A DNA stretch of 64,000 bases, taken from contig CADCXA010000029.1 of assembly GCA_902806565.1 (NCBI GenBank), forward strand, positions 682,001 to 746,000. Direction: 5' to 3'. Both the position numbers and the translations under genes were made by a program. The notes beneath the pieces are model-generated. The model searched no databases. It saw nothing but the letters and a program-made list of their open reading frames with translations, and was not told the origin of the DNA. Of the stretch, positions 24,169-35,029 are shown piece after piece; the stretch's first letter is position 1, and each line of letters begins with the position of its first letter. Source of the DNA: Hypoxylon rubiginosum (lineage: Eukaryota > Ascomycota > Sordariomycetes > Xylariales > Hypoxylaceae).

Positions 24169-25960
24169 ATGAAGTCAACATTCTTCGCGCCCCTGCTGGC
24201 GCTCGCTAGCAGTGCCTTCGCGGCCCTCAACGTGACGGGCTCGACGTGCACGGTGACGCCACTGGAGACGGGGACGAACGGGCGGGAGCCGGACGACACG
24301 CCGCAGATCCTGCAGGCGTTCAAGCAGTGCGGGCAAAACGGTAAGGTGATCCTGACGGAGGGCCTGTTCCACATCGGGCAGGTGATGGACTTGCAGAACC
24401 TGAACAAGGTGGACGTCGAGATCCACGGCACGCTACGGTGGTCCTCGGACATCCAGTACTGGCTGCGCAGCAGCATCGGCGTCGAGTACGCGCAGCGGTC
24501 GACGGCCTGGCGCGTCGGCGGCCAGGACATCAGCTTCCGCGGCTTCGGCAAGGCCCTGTTCGACGGCCAGGGCCAGCTCTGGTACGACGAGAACCGCAGC
24601 GGCAGCAACCAGGCGGGACGGCCGATCAGCTTCACTTTGTGGCACGCGAAGAATGTCCTGATCGACGGGATTACCTGGCGGCAGAGCCAGTTCTGGCGTA
24701 AGTGAAGAGCCAATCACCCTGTCTCAATCAACCTCAGGGCACGGAGCTTACATGACAACAACCAATCCAGATACGTTCGTCGCGTACAGCGAGAACATCA
24801 CCATGACGAACCTCGACATGAACTCGACGAGCAACAGCCAGTGGAGCACAGTCAACACGGACGGCACCGACACCTGGAACTCAAAGGACGTCTTCATCAG
24901 CAACTGGACGGTGACATGCGGTGATGTAAGCATCTTACATTCTTCTCATCTCGACTCTCCCCCTACTCCAGGAGATAAGATCCTAACACCCACAACACAG
25001 GACTGCATCGCGGTAAAAGGCAACAGCACCAACATCCAAGTATCCAACGTGCACTGCTACGAGTCCGGGTGCGCGACGATCGGCTCGCTGGGCAACCCGT
25101 CCAACGTGGCCGACTACGTGGAGAACGTGACGTTCGACAACATCAAGTGCACGCACAGCTCCAACGCGGCCTGGATTAAGACCTACTCCGGCTCCGGCCG
25201 CGTCCGCAACATCACCTTCAGCAACATCGTGGCCGAGAACGTCAACCAACCTATTTATGTAACTTCATGTATTTGGTACGTAATACCTTGTGGTAACTTA
25301 AAGATTATCACATCTCCCCGACCCTCCAAGAATGGTCAGGGTAAAGCTATCTCGAAGATTCTAGATAACCTGAGAAGAATTAAAAGGGGTAAAAGAAGAA
25401 GTTTTCTGCCTAGAAGCTACTTGCACTTTCTCGAATACTAAAAAAAATGTCGACGTGGGATGTTTTTATATACGTAGTACGTATGAAAACATGTTGTGTC
25501 AGCATTTTTATTGCCCCTTTCTAGAATAATCTCGAGTTTATATGATATATAGTAATTTCGCTAACATTCTAACAGTAAGTATTCTAGTTTCTTCGCTGTC
25601 GAGTTGATAAGAGCAGCGTCTGGTATGTTCGAGAAACCTGCGTTAAAAAATGCTAACACGACATGTTTTCGTACACTAGACACCGGCCAAGGGTGCGACA
25701 CCTCGCGCCTGCCCATCCAGGACGTCCGCTGGATCAACATCACGGGAACCAGCCGCTACAACATCGCCTCCGCCATCCACTGCTCCGCCTCCAACCCCTG
25801 CTCCGGCTTCTCCTTCGAGAACGTCAACATCACCACCCTCGCCGGCAGCACCGCCCCCAAGTACCTCTGCAGCAACATCAACGGCCAGGCCAGCTCCGGC
25901 ATCCCCTGCACGGGGACCTGCCCCGCCGGCTGGCCCCAGCAGCTCAGCGGCGACAGATGA
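24169..25960 (+). CDS. Secreted GH28 pectinase with an abnormal last intron
   Basis: Exons 24169-24697, 24771-24925 and 25001-25275 are clear, with introns of 73 and 75 nt; the last exon ends at 25960. The N-terminus is a signal peptide with likely cleavage after SAFA (about residue 18). GH28 acid residues are present in NTDG and GDDCIA. ESGCATIGSLG takes the place of the usual GHG motif, as in exo-acting rgxC-type galacturonidases; WIKTYSG follows. It should release sugars from pectin outside the cell. The last intron is odd. The expected peptide CIYTGQGCD would need TGTATTT joined to ACACCGG (acceptor at 25679), but an extra G before the GTACGT donor at 25276 breaks the phase. A second acceptor at 25575 restores the frame and adds about 35 residues (447 in all). 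The gene may be impaired. Confidence 0.75.
25441..25674. mobile_element. Inverted repeats inside the GH28 intron
   Basis: Three related copies of a ~29-bp unit occur: 25442-25470 (forward), 25481-25510 (reverse) and 25645-25674 (forward). The second and third pair with 3 mismatches in 29, all transitions; the first and second pair less well, again mostly by transitions. The span 25481-25674 looks like a ~194-bp element with terminal inverted repeats. The last copy contains TGCTAACAC, a good branch site, just before the CACTAG acceptor. Short non-coding transposons in introns are known in fungi; this one is not recognised. Confidence 0.6.
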
Positions 25961-26278
25961 GCTCTTATGAGGTCTCTGGGAGGAAAACAGGAGCGTGGGC
26001 AAAAAGAAAAGGGGAGGGGGGAGGAGAATGGAGGATGAGAAAGAATCCTCAGAACTGAACTCGCTTTCGTAGACACAAAATGAAAGACGCTCGTACGTTT
26101 CAAAGTAAATATGAAGTCGACCAAAATAAGTCGTGACTTAGTATTCGCCATATCCGTATCTCATTACTCGTCGCTATACTTTTCGGTTCGTTCGTCACAC
26201 ATGCCATGCCCACGCGTAGTCTCGTACCCACCCCTATATTCCGTGCCCCTATCCCGTATCCCCTCTCCCCGTAATCAT

Positions 26279-26331
26279 TACCCCTTAACCCTTGACCCCT
26301 ACCCCTTAACCCTTAACCCTTACCCCTTTAT
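26279..26331. repeat. Telomere-like CCCTTAA repeats, degenerate
   Basis: The plus strand reads CCCCTTAACC, CTTGACCC, CTACCCCTTAAC, CCTTAACCC and so on, about seven units of CCCTTAA/CCCCTTA (TTAAGGG on the other strand). It resembles the fungal telomere repeat TTAGGG with an extra A. It lies between two convergent 3' ends. Confidence 0.6.
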
Positions 26332-26379
26332 CCTCTATACCAGCCGTACCCAATATATATCCATCAACCCACCAACCCA

Positions 26380-29154
26380 TCACTCCCACTGCCTCCACTC
26401 CCGCAGCGCCCTGTCGACCTCAATATCGACCCACGCCGACCCCAATATCTGCCGGTCGAGCCCCACGATCCTCGCGTGGTACTCGCGCTCCTTGTCCTCC
26501 CTCTCCCGGAGCTTGCCGGCGAGGTACCGGACGTCGGCCAGGTGCACGGCGTCGGCGAACACCTGGCGCATGCGCGGCGAGTACAGCTGGCAGGCCGCCA
26601 GCTCGCGGCGCTCGGGCGCCTGCAGGAAGTTGGCCGCGATCGACGTGCTGTCGCTCCGGATCCGCGGCCACACCGCCTCCCCGAAGCAGCCCTCGCACAC
26701 CGTGAAGTCGGGCAGCGACCGCATCGTGTACCACCGGCCGTTGCGCACCGGCCGCTCGCGCGCGCACGGGGGGCAGGGGTGCGCCTCGGCCGCCAGCAGG
26801 TCCCGGAGCCGGTCCGCGAGCGCCTGCACGTCGGGCGCGCTCTTGGCCAGGAGCGCCCGGTCCGACGCCGCCTCCAGGAGGTCGAAGTAGTACAGGAACC
26901 GCCGCTCGTCCTGCTGGTGCATGGCGCACACGCCCCTCGTCGGCTCGGCTGGCGAGTCCATCGGCACGAATATGCCCGTCAGGTTCGGAAGCAGTACTTC
27001 GACTGTCTTCGCGCACGTGGAACAGACGTGGAAGCTTTCCACGGGCCGCGCCGAACGGGGGTCCTTCACGGAATACCAAATGCGGCTTATCTCTCTCGGT
27101 CCCGCGCACGGCTGGCCTTTGGCTCCGATGTTCGCGATGTTGCGAAACAAGGTCAGATCTGCCTTTCTGTATTTGCTCATTAGGAAATACGCTATGTGGT
27201 AAAACCGGGACGTTCCAAAGTCGCAGGCCACGGGCCTGTCGGCTGAGCGAAACGGCGCCGGAACGAAGTGGTGCGCAAACTCGGTATCGGAGAACGCGGC
27301 TTCGTAGCACGGAGGACAGATATTGAAGTTGTCGCAGCGGGGAAGCGTCAGCCAATCCACATATCCTGCGATCGCTTTTCGGCGCGGACAGTACTGCATG
27401 TCAGGAAGCTTCCCAGCTCGGATTTCATCTAGGTAACGTTTATTCGAGATCATGGGTGGTTCCGAACGGGAGACTTCTCTTAGCGGGCTCGAGTCAACCG
27501 GTTGTCGAGCCTGTCGCTGAGGACTGGAGGATAGTTTTGGTGCTGATGAACGTGGTTCCGACTGAAGAGACCCTGCTCGTGATGGCGGGCGTACTGTCGA
27601 TTGGCGAGGGTTGACAGGAGGAGAACCTGACCTAACGGCCGCCGCTGTTGCCGCTGCCGCTGCCGCAACGACTGGAATGGCTATTGGGGCAGAAGCATTT
27701 AACACCGATTTACCTGTCGAGGTCCGCGATACTGGCGGCTGGGCACGCTGTTGTTCAGTTCGTGAGAATCTGATATCTTTCGGGAACGTAGAGCTCCGCG
27801 GGCTGGAAGAGATCGAGTCCTTTTCATAGACCTGAGATACCCTCGGCGACGGAAGTGGAGATGAGGCACGGGATCTTCGCTTGTCACCTGGTCTCAATTC
27901 TATTGGAGTTCCAAGGTAGGCCTTTGTTTCCGATTCGTGCCGACGGTGAGCATGAATCCGACGAGGCCCCTCCTCGTCGCTTGAATAGTAATACTCACTA
28001 GAAGGCGGTGATCCGCGCTTGTCAGGTACGGATCCTAACGAGACTTGGGATGCGTTGTCCCGCTCCGATCGTGAATAGCCATTTCGGCCAGTTCCAGGAG
28101 ACTTAGGCTCAGTGTATTGCCGACCCTTCTCGCGGTCCACTTTTGAAGGTGCTCTCGGTTGCTGAGGGAGGTCCGCAGTCGAGCGCCGTTTATGACGGGG
28201 AGGACTTGGCGGCGTATCTGATGGCAAGTTTTTGTCTTTATATCTTCTATCATCGCGAGGACTTTTCTCATACTGGACGTTAGGATGAGCCGAGCGATTA
28301 CGATCCTGAGTATATGGGCTTGTCCCGCCGTGATAATACCCCCGGTCTCTTCCTCTGCTTGCATGTTCTATGACATCTGGTGATAGCGTGTTCCCATTCT
28401 GAAGCCTAGAGTTAAGCCGAGGTGAGAAGTAATCGTCATTCCCCTTATCGGATCTTGCTGTAGATTTTGCTCTTTTGTCAGGTGACCGCGGCGGTGAGTT
28501 AACGTCGGTGACTATAGCCGGTAGATGGTCAAGTTTACTCCGATGCTTCTCACGGGTTGGCCCCGTATCACGTTTCTTTACAGCCTCCTCGTCTTGTGGA
28601 ACACGAGTGCGGACTGTGTTCGCTTCATAATAGGTGGATTCCGGCTCAGGTCTCGGACCCCTAGACTTGGCTCGCCTCGGCAGCTTCTTAAGGCTGTCCG
28701 ATGAATCGTCGGCAGAATCGGATGCATTCGACACTAGAACAAAGCGCCGCTCGGGATTATGTTCGTGCACGGGGAGGAGAATGGGGTATTGTTCCACATC
28801 ACCCCGATATATCGGCTCTTCGCCGGATACTATCGAGACCTCAGATCCGTGCTCTTTCGCGACAGCCACACTTTCGTCTTCAACCTTGGGGGGTGGAGGA
28901 CGAAAGCGCGGGAAGTTTCTCGGAACTGTCACGTCTACGTAAGAGGATCGACTCGATGGGGTATTCGTGCCGAGGCTGCTTCATTCATTACGTTTTAGCA
29001 AGGCGTTCCGAGTTCGGCCTATAAGGCTGGCACATCCATCTAAATGCTCGATTATGAATGGGTAGAGCTTAAGCGACTTACAATCTGGAATCGGGGCTCC
29101 TAGCTCTAGAAGTTGGCCAATAGCCCTTTTGAAGAAACGCATCGATGTCGACAT
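26380..29154 (-). CDS. Conserved Cys-rich fungal protein, function unknown
   Basis: The long frame to 26380 has no usable ATG upstream of 28932. A first exon at 29154-29082 (MSTSMRFF...), followed by a 156-nt intron (28926-29081, GTAAGT/ACAG), joins it in frame as PIPD-FPRNF. The total is about 872 residues; 29142 is an alternative start. The first ~530 residues are disordered, rich in Ser, Arg and Pro with many RS and SPR words. The last ~330 form a folded, Cys-rich region with paired cysteines (QYCPRRK, FNICPPC, HVCSTCAK, HPCPPCAR, TVCEGCF), spaced as if to bind zinc, and a C-terminal charged helix. Relatives are widespread in Pezizomycotina but I know no role. Its nature suggests a nuclear or scaffold protein; this is inference. 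The C-terminal part is markedly more GC-rich than the N-terminal part. Confidence 0.75.
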
Positions 29155-29991
29155 CAACCATATTGGCGTAGTTTTGACCAGTTTGATTGGGGGGATTATG
29201 TCTGGAACATGACAACAAGAGCGTGCTGACAAGTGCACGGAGAGAGGGTAGATATGCAGATTTGGGCGTTCTGGTTCACAGCCTGGGCTGACTAGCTCCG
29301 AGCTGCTCCTCTCGAGTCAGGCTTAGCTCTCTCTGGCTGACTTGGGAGTTGCGAAACAACGAGTGTGCGGTAGTCGAAACGCGTCAAATCAAATATGCGG
29401 ACAACTGGCGCGCGGAGGTTGGAACTCATGCAAATTCCCGAGGCACACAGGTCTCGGAGACGGTGTTCTCTCGCGACAGGTACAAAGGTGGGAGGGAAAC
29501 AAAAACGGCGCTCGAATCACCAAAGCAAACCTCCAGAAATGTTGGCGTAGAGCGATTTAGAGAACGTCAAGTGACTAGCGAGGCGGTGCGCCTTAAAAGC
29601 ATGACATTGAACCCCCCCAGAAAAACGCCTCTCAGGTCAGTGGCTTCGGACCTTGCCGTTCCTGACCCTCCTCCCTCTCTGCCTCTCATCTCGTCCCCCT
29701 CTAGCCCTTTAGCTGCTGTGGCATGTCGCATGTGGCACTAGCCAAGCCCAAGCCTAGCCAGCTAGTGACGAAAATGAAATAGACAGTTTCTTAAGTGCCG
29801 TGAGGATAGAATCGCTTGGGTTCTTGGTATATACCTACCTGGTATCTTTTTGCTGCTAACGCATTCTCGTATGCGGTCCTTGCGAATTGGGCATGAGAAA
29901 TGGGGAATGGGAGGGGTGGAAAACAGGGGCTCTTTTGGAATTTCGTCGTCAACAGGTTACATTTCCCATCTGAAGGACCTCAAGGAACCCA

Positions 29992-30047
29992 GATGAACCA
30001 GTGATGAACCAGTGATGAACCAGTGATGAACCAAGTGATGAACCAGT
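29992..30047. repeat. 11-bp minisatellite GATGAACCAGT
   Basis: Five tandem units lie at 29992-30002, 30003-30013, 30014-30024, 30025-30036 (one base longer) and 30037-30047. A single identical copy lies 330 bp away at 30374-30384. No coding role is apparent. Confidence 0.85.
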
Positions 30048-30276
30048 CGAATCAAGTCCAACTTGTCTCCCCCCCTCGCTAGTCCCAACCAAGCAGTCTA
30101 GTAAATTGGGAGGACTTATTTCCGCAGCCCTGGAGCAGATCCATATTGGACACCAATTTTCCTTGTCATATGTCGTGCTACTTCTCTGCGTAACACATGT
30201 TATGCATATACACCTGGTTCCTAATAAGGCCCTTCTCGCCCCGGGTACACACCGTATGTACACACAGATCAGGGTG

Positions 30277-30310
30277 TGCTCTCACTGCTCTCACTGCTCT
30301 CACTGCTCAC
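30277..30310. repeat. 9-bp tandem repeat TGCTCTCAC
   Basis: Three full units and one partial unit, perfectly repeated. It has no evident function. Confidence 0.8.
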
Positions 30311-33300
30311 ATACACCCATCAGTTCGGGCGTCGACGATGTCTGTCTCTCATGTCTGTGCGTACACATGATATGATGAACCAGTCTCGCCTGTCAGCCAA
30401 ATACGGGTTCGTGGGCCCGTAAGCATGCTATTACCCGAATATTTTGACAATGTCGCATGTCGCCTAAGTATCCGCTTGTACAGGCAGGCTGAAGGCGGAT
30501 CTAGGTTAAGCAGCCTCAGCATTGACATCTTTCGGCCCACGGTTTGTACTATTTGAGAATTGGAGAAATATCAGTTTGTTAACGTTTAGCTATGAAATAT
30601 TGTGTCGCGCACCTTCGGAAATAAGCCTTAGGTACCAGGGACTTAAATCATAGGAGGTGTGATTAGCAAGAGTAGACCACAGTCGATTGCGAATCCTCAA
30701 GATCTCTTGCAGGAGACTAACTCTAGCTAAAGCACCGTGTCTCGCCCGAGAGAATCAATATCTCCACGTTCGTCATATTCCTATATGCGCCCTCCTCGTG
30801 TGCAAATGATCAGTAACAGGCTAAACCCCATTTCGAATGAGTATCATTACTGAGTAGGGCGACTTGCAGTCCGGTCGAGAAATCTAGCTTATCGCGGCGA
30901 GAATGGAAGTCGACTTGATCGATTGCCATCGATGCCGTGCCTCGTATAGTGTTGAAAGAAGAAACATATCTGGACTAAGAGGCTGTGAAAGTTGTCTTGC
31001 TCCCCAGATCTTTTTCCTGCCCAGCCCAGCTTACCACGTCGCAGATGGACCGCTGCGGGTTACCATGCAGCTCAAAACTCCGGCGTCTCACCCTGTGCTA
31101 CGGACCATTGCTACAGAAGCACCCAAGGCAGCGTCCTCTTTATTCAATGTCGCTACCCAAAGTTTCACTACCTTCTACCTTTTTTTATAATTTGATGCGG
31201 GCCTCGGACGCAACCCTCACGAACGTCAGGGTGACATGCAAATATCGAGAAGGGATGCTATTCGCCGCGACGCGCATCCCGACACCCATGCAGCGCAATA
31301 TCGAACAATATCGAGTTGCCGTTGCGCTGGGACCTCCAGGACCTCTCAGCGGCATCAAAAACTGCACTAGTTTACGCCACGAAGATCATGGTTGCCACAC
31401 TTTTTATCTCTCAACTCTTAGAAAGGCAATTGACTGAGGAGATCCGAATGGTTTGATTGCTGGGCGCTTTTGCATAGTATCACCACCTTCTCTATCATAC
31501 GTGTGAAGCTATAGATCTTGTAATACAGCCCGATTCACTCAAGACCGCGTCAACCGAGCCGGCTACAGAAAACGGCCAATCTTAGGCAGCCAACGAAGGG
31601 GATCGCCGGATCCTGGGGCTGAACTGTCATTTCCCCCCTGAGAATCAATAAAGATCGACAAATGGCTAGCTGATGTATATAGGGTTGCATTCCTAGCATG
31701 GCTGGGGATAGGTCGGACGGCTCCCGCTGGGGACCTCTTTGCCTCTTGAAACTCGAAGTAGGAAGCGCAAATATCGTGAGTAGAGAACAGCCAAGTGTTC
31801 CCTTGTTTGTTGTCAGTTCCACCAGAGGAGGCAGACAAGAGGCAACGAGAGGGGTAAGGAGTTTGCCAATAATCCCTGCGAGTATATTGAAGCTGTCGAT
31901 TTCGATATAGAATGATCTAGCATTTCGTACGCATTCAGGTGCCAATCATAGACGAATTAGTCGAGATCGAGGCTGTCATAAATTAGGTAAAAGTATGATA
32001 TAACGCAGACACGGCCCATTGCGAGTCTTACTATCAGAAGAGGACGAGAACATGAAAGGTACCGCCTATGGGAAAGAGGCTGCCTTGTCTGGCGTTGTGC
32101 CACAGCATAGAATCGTCGAAGTCGCAGGGGGAGCAGGCACACGAAGACCTTGCTACGCAAGCCTCGCTGTGGCAAACACGTTCGCTTCAGACACGACGTA
32201 TTGCCGGCATGGTCGCTGCGGCAGACATAGGTTCAGCTCCTATTCGCCAACAATGTGACGGGAGGCGGGAGGCATCCTATTGGGCCCGGCGATTGTCCCG
32301 TAGTTATTCCTTTGCATAGATGGGACGGGACAGCTCTACTCTTCTGTTGTACTCATTCCTCGCAAGCAGTCGAATAGAAAAAAACACGTGCCTCGATCTT
32401 AAATATAACCCGATTTTTATGACGGGTTATAGATGTTGGTGATCATAAAGAGGCAGATAGAAAGTTGGAGCATTCGTAGTTCCAATCACATGGGCATTCG
32501 TTTTCGCAGCCGCTGTCGCGGGAAAATGCCTCGAATAGTGCCAGGCACTAGAAACTGCCGAGCCGTGGTCGTAAACGAAGTTCAACAAGTAGTGACACAC
32601 TCCGCCCGTGATTCCCGTCTTCTGAGGCAGAGGCTCTATCCCCACAGCTAAGAACCTTATGCAGGCAACGTGGCCAATGTTCCCGAAAAGAGAAAGGCTT
32701 TGGCAGTAGACACATGCTACCTGTCCTTGCCTTGAAGGTAATACCGAAGTGATTGATGAGCACTAATGAAGATACACAAGAGGAGCCTCGATATTGGGTG
32801 TCTTATAGCGTGGTCGATCGATAGACGGTAGGAGGCTAAGACAAATAATCAGCGAACGAAACGAGAAACGAGGAAGACTGCGTCGGCAAGCAGGTTTGGC
32901 AGCAGCAAACCAAATTCGGATAAAGGTGAACTTCCCCAACCAAGTACTTCCATGCATATACGCCCCGTCGCTAGGTATTGAATGTACAAGCCCGAAGCCG
33001 ATAATGGATCCTGCATCTGTCCGGCCAAGCGGCGCGGCGATGATATCAACAAGCAGTCAGAACACTCCTTTTTTATCATCCTCGGGGAAATGAGTGGGAA
33101 CGAAGTCGCGAATGTCAATTTAAAACTGGATATTAGTGATATCGGTGAAGGAGTCGATTCCGAAAGGAAAGATGTGAGGCTGGGATAAGAGTTCCGTTCG
33201 TCTGGGCACCGTAGACCGGACGCCGGACGAGGGGCACCTCTTTGGTATGACGGCATCGACCCCCGGCTTGCTGTGGCAAACGGCACGGTCCGTTACAGGC

Positions 33301-34696
33301 ATGTTGCAGCACTTGTCAGAGAATTGGTACCAAGGAGATGGTGTAGGTGGGGACTATCGCATCCAGTCTGTGGTATGTTGGACGATGAGTTGGATGAGTT
33401 GTACTGGGAGGATGAAGCGAAATCTTGATAGAATTTACATTTTATCTACCACGTATCAAATCTACCTCGTATCAACATACTTACTCCTTACCACGTATGG
33501 AGTAATCGAATAACTAATTCAACCTGCCTAAGCAGGACCCACGGTAGTGTTGTATACCTACCTGTAGGTATAATCTATCGCACGAACACGAATAAGCTTC
33601 TCCCGCTACTAGGACATCTTTTAGTATCAAGTCTTGCTCACCATCAAGTTGCCAGTGTATATCGCTCATCAATACATACCCGACGTACTAGTATCATCCT
33701 GTATTTTAAGCCAACGATACTAAGTTAGCTACTGACAAGGTCGGACCGATTAAGGGGTAAACTACCTCCTCGACCTACAGTACTATGTAAAAGGGGTAAT
33801 GATACGACGCCTGCTAGGGCGTGTACGCTGCTACAGCAGTCTGTTCCCATCTCCGCCCTGCTATAAAGCACGTGGCCTAGTAGCCTTTCTGCAGTCCCTC
33901 TGACTGTGTTAGTGATCATGTGCGGTCCATCTTTCACGAGCTGGGCGGCGAGTACCAGACCAAGTGTGTGCCGTAGGACTGCAGACGCAGGAATAGCATC
34001 ACGGGGGGAACGAAGCCGAGTCCCGTTACAGGCCGTTCGCTGTATACATACTTCCCTTGCGTAGGGTAGAATATAACATATGTTCTAGGAAAAACACGTG
34101 GTCCGGAAGACCGTGGCCAGAGACGGCGGGAGCCGAAAGCTCTTATCCACCAATGGCTCACCGAAAACTGTCTACCAAGTAGGTAGGGAGATATCTAGTT
34201 GGGTGGGACCATGTCTCATTACCCTGTTGACCTATGTACGCACCTATTGTATGAGCCCCCCTTAACCGTACACTCTAGAATAGTCAGGCGGATGACAGGT
34301 AAAATCTTTCAAGAGCAAGGACTTTTCGGGAATTAATGTCGGGGTTGACAATCGTCCCCACGGCGCTGATTCGACTCTTTTTGTCGATAGCTCCAGTCCT
34401 CAGATGGCCGCCCCCCCTTTAATTCTTAGAAAGAAAATCCATCTATACTGGTCCACGGACACCTGATGTCACACTTAGGTATACTTTAGTAAAGCCATCT
34501 CCTGGCAGCTCTGAAAATACACCCTATTCACCTTCACAAGCTCGACCAAGACGAGACTATTGCTGTTCATGTTCTCTCATTTTAGAGTAAAAATAAGTAA
34601 CTCGGCTCTCTTTACAGTAGTAGCCCTACAGCAACGAGAAGAAAAAAGTGGGTATTGATAGAGTAAACAAATGCTCAAGACAGACAAGAAAAAAGT

Positions 34697-34734
34697 TGTA
34701 TGTGCGTGTGTGCGTGTGTGTGTACGCGCGCGCG
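34697..34734. repeat. 38-bp alternating purine-pyrimidine tract
   Basis: The bases alternate pyrimidine and purine without a break: a TG-rich half followed by CGCGCGCG. Such sequence can adopt left-handed Z-DNA. It lies about 300 bp beyond the stop codon of the GAS2-domain gene, so probably in or near its 3' UTR. Confidence 0.75.
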
Positions 34735-35029
34735 AATGCGTCGGTGGGAGGTATGTAGGCGAAGAACAGAATCTTAGCAATGCGGGCCCCGGCCTTTCCC
34801 TGCTATAAAATAGAAAAAAAACCGTTGAACACCGGCCTGGAATGCTTTACCGAAATCGCAACCTGTCCTCGGTCCCTCGGTAGAAATATTCCACTTTCCC
34901 TCCCTTTCCTACCTTCTACTCCGCCTCCTTGACGATTTAATTAAAAAAAAAACGCCTGTATAACCCAGCGCAGCCTTCTTTTTGTCGAGATCGTAGCCAA
35001 TAAGTACGTTACGTGCCGTAGAGATGTCC

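Larger units (their letters stand above)
29155..35029. other. 5.9-kb interval without a convincing gene
   Basis: No ORF here shows a family feature or a clear splice pattern. Overlapping minus-strand fragments between 31550 and 33302 (for example 31550-31945 and 32849-33286) could be a degraded multi-exon gene, but I could not join them. Simple repeats occur at 29992-30047, 30277-30310 and 34697-34734. Repeated ACCACGTATCAA-like words lie at 33450-33500. Confidence 0.5.

Noticed and set aside
26476..27183. 235-codon plus-strand ORF
   Set aside because: It is the complement of the GC-rich end of the Cys-rich gene, where stops are rare in every frame.
30985..31437. 150-codon plus-strand ORF
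   Set aside because: Three overlapping frames are open here, and none has family features or codon bias.
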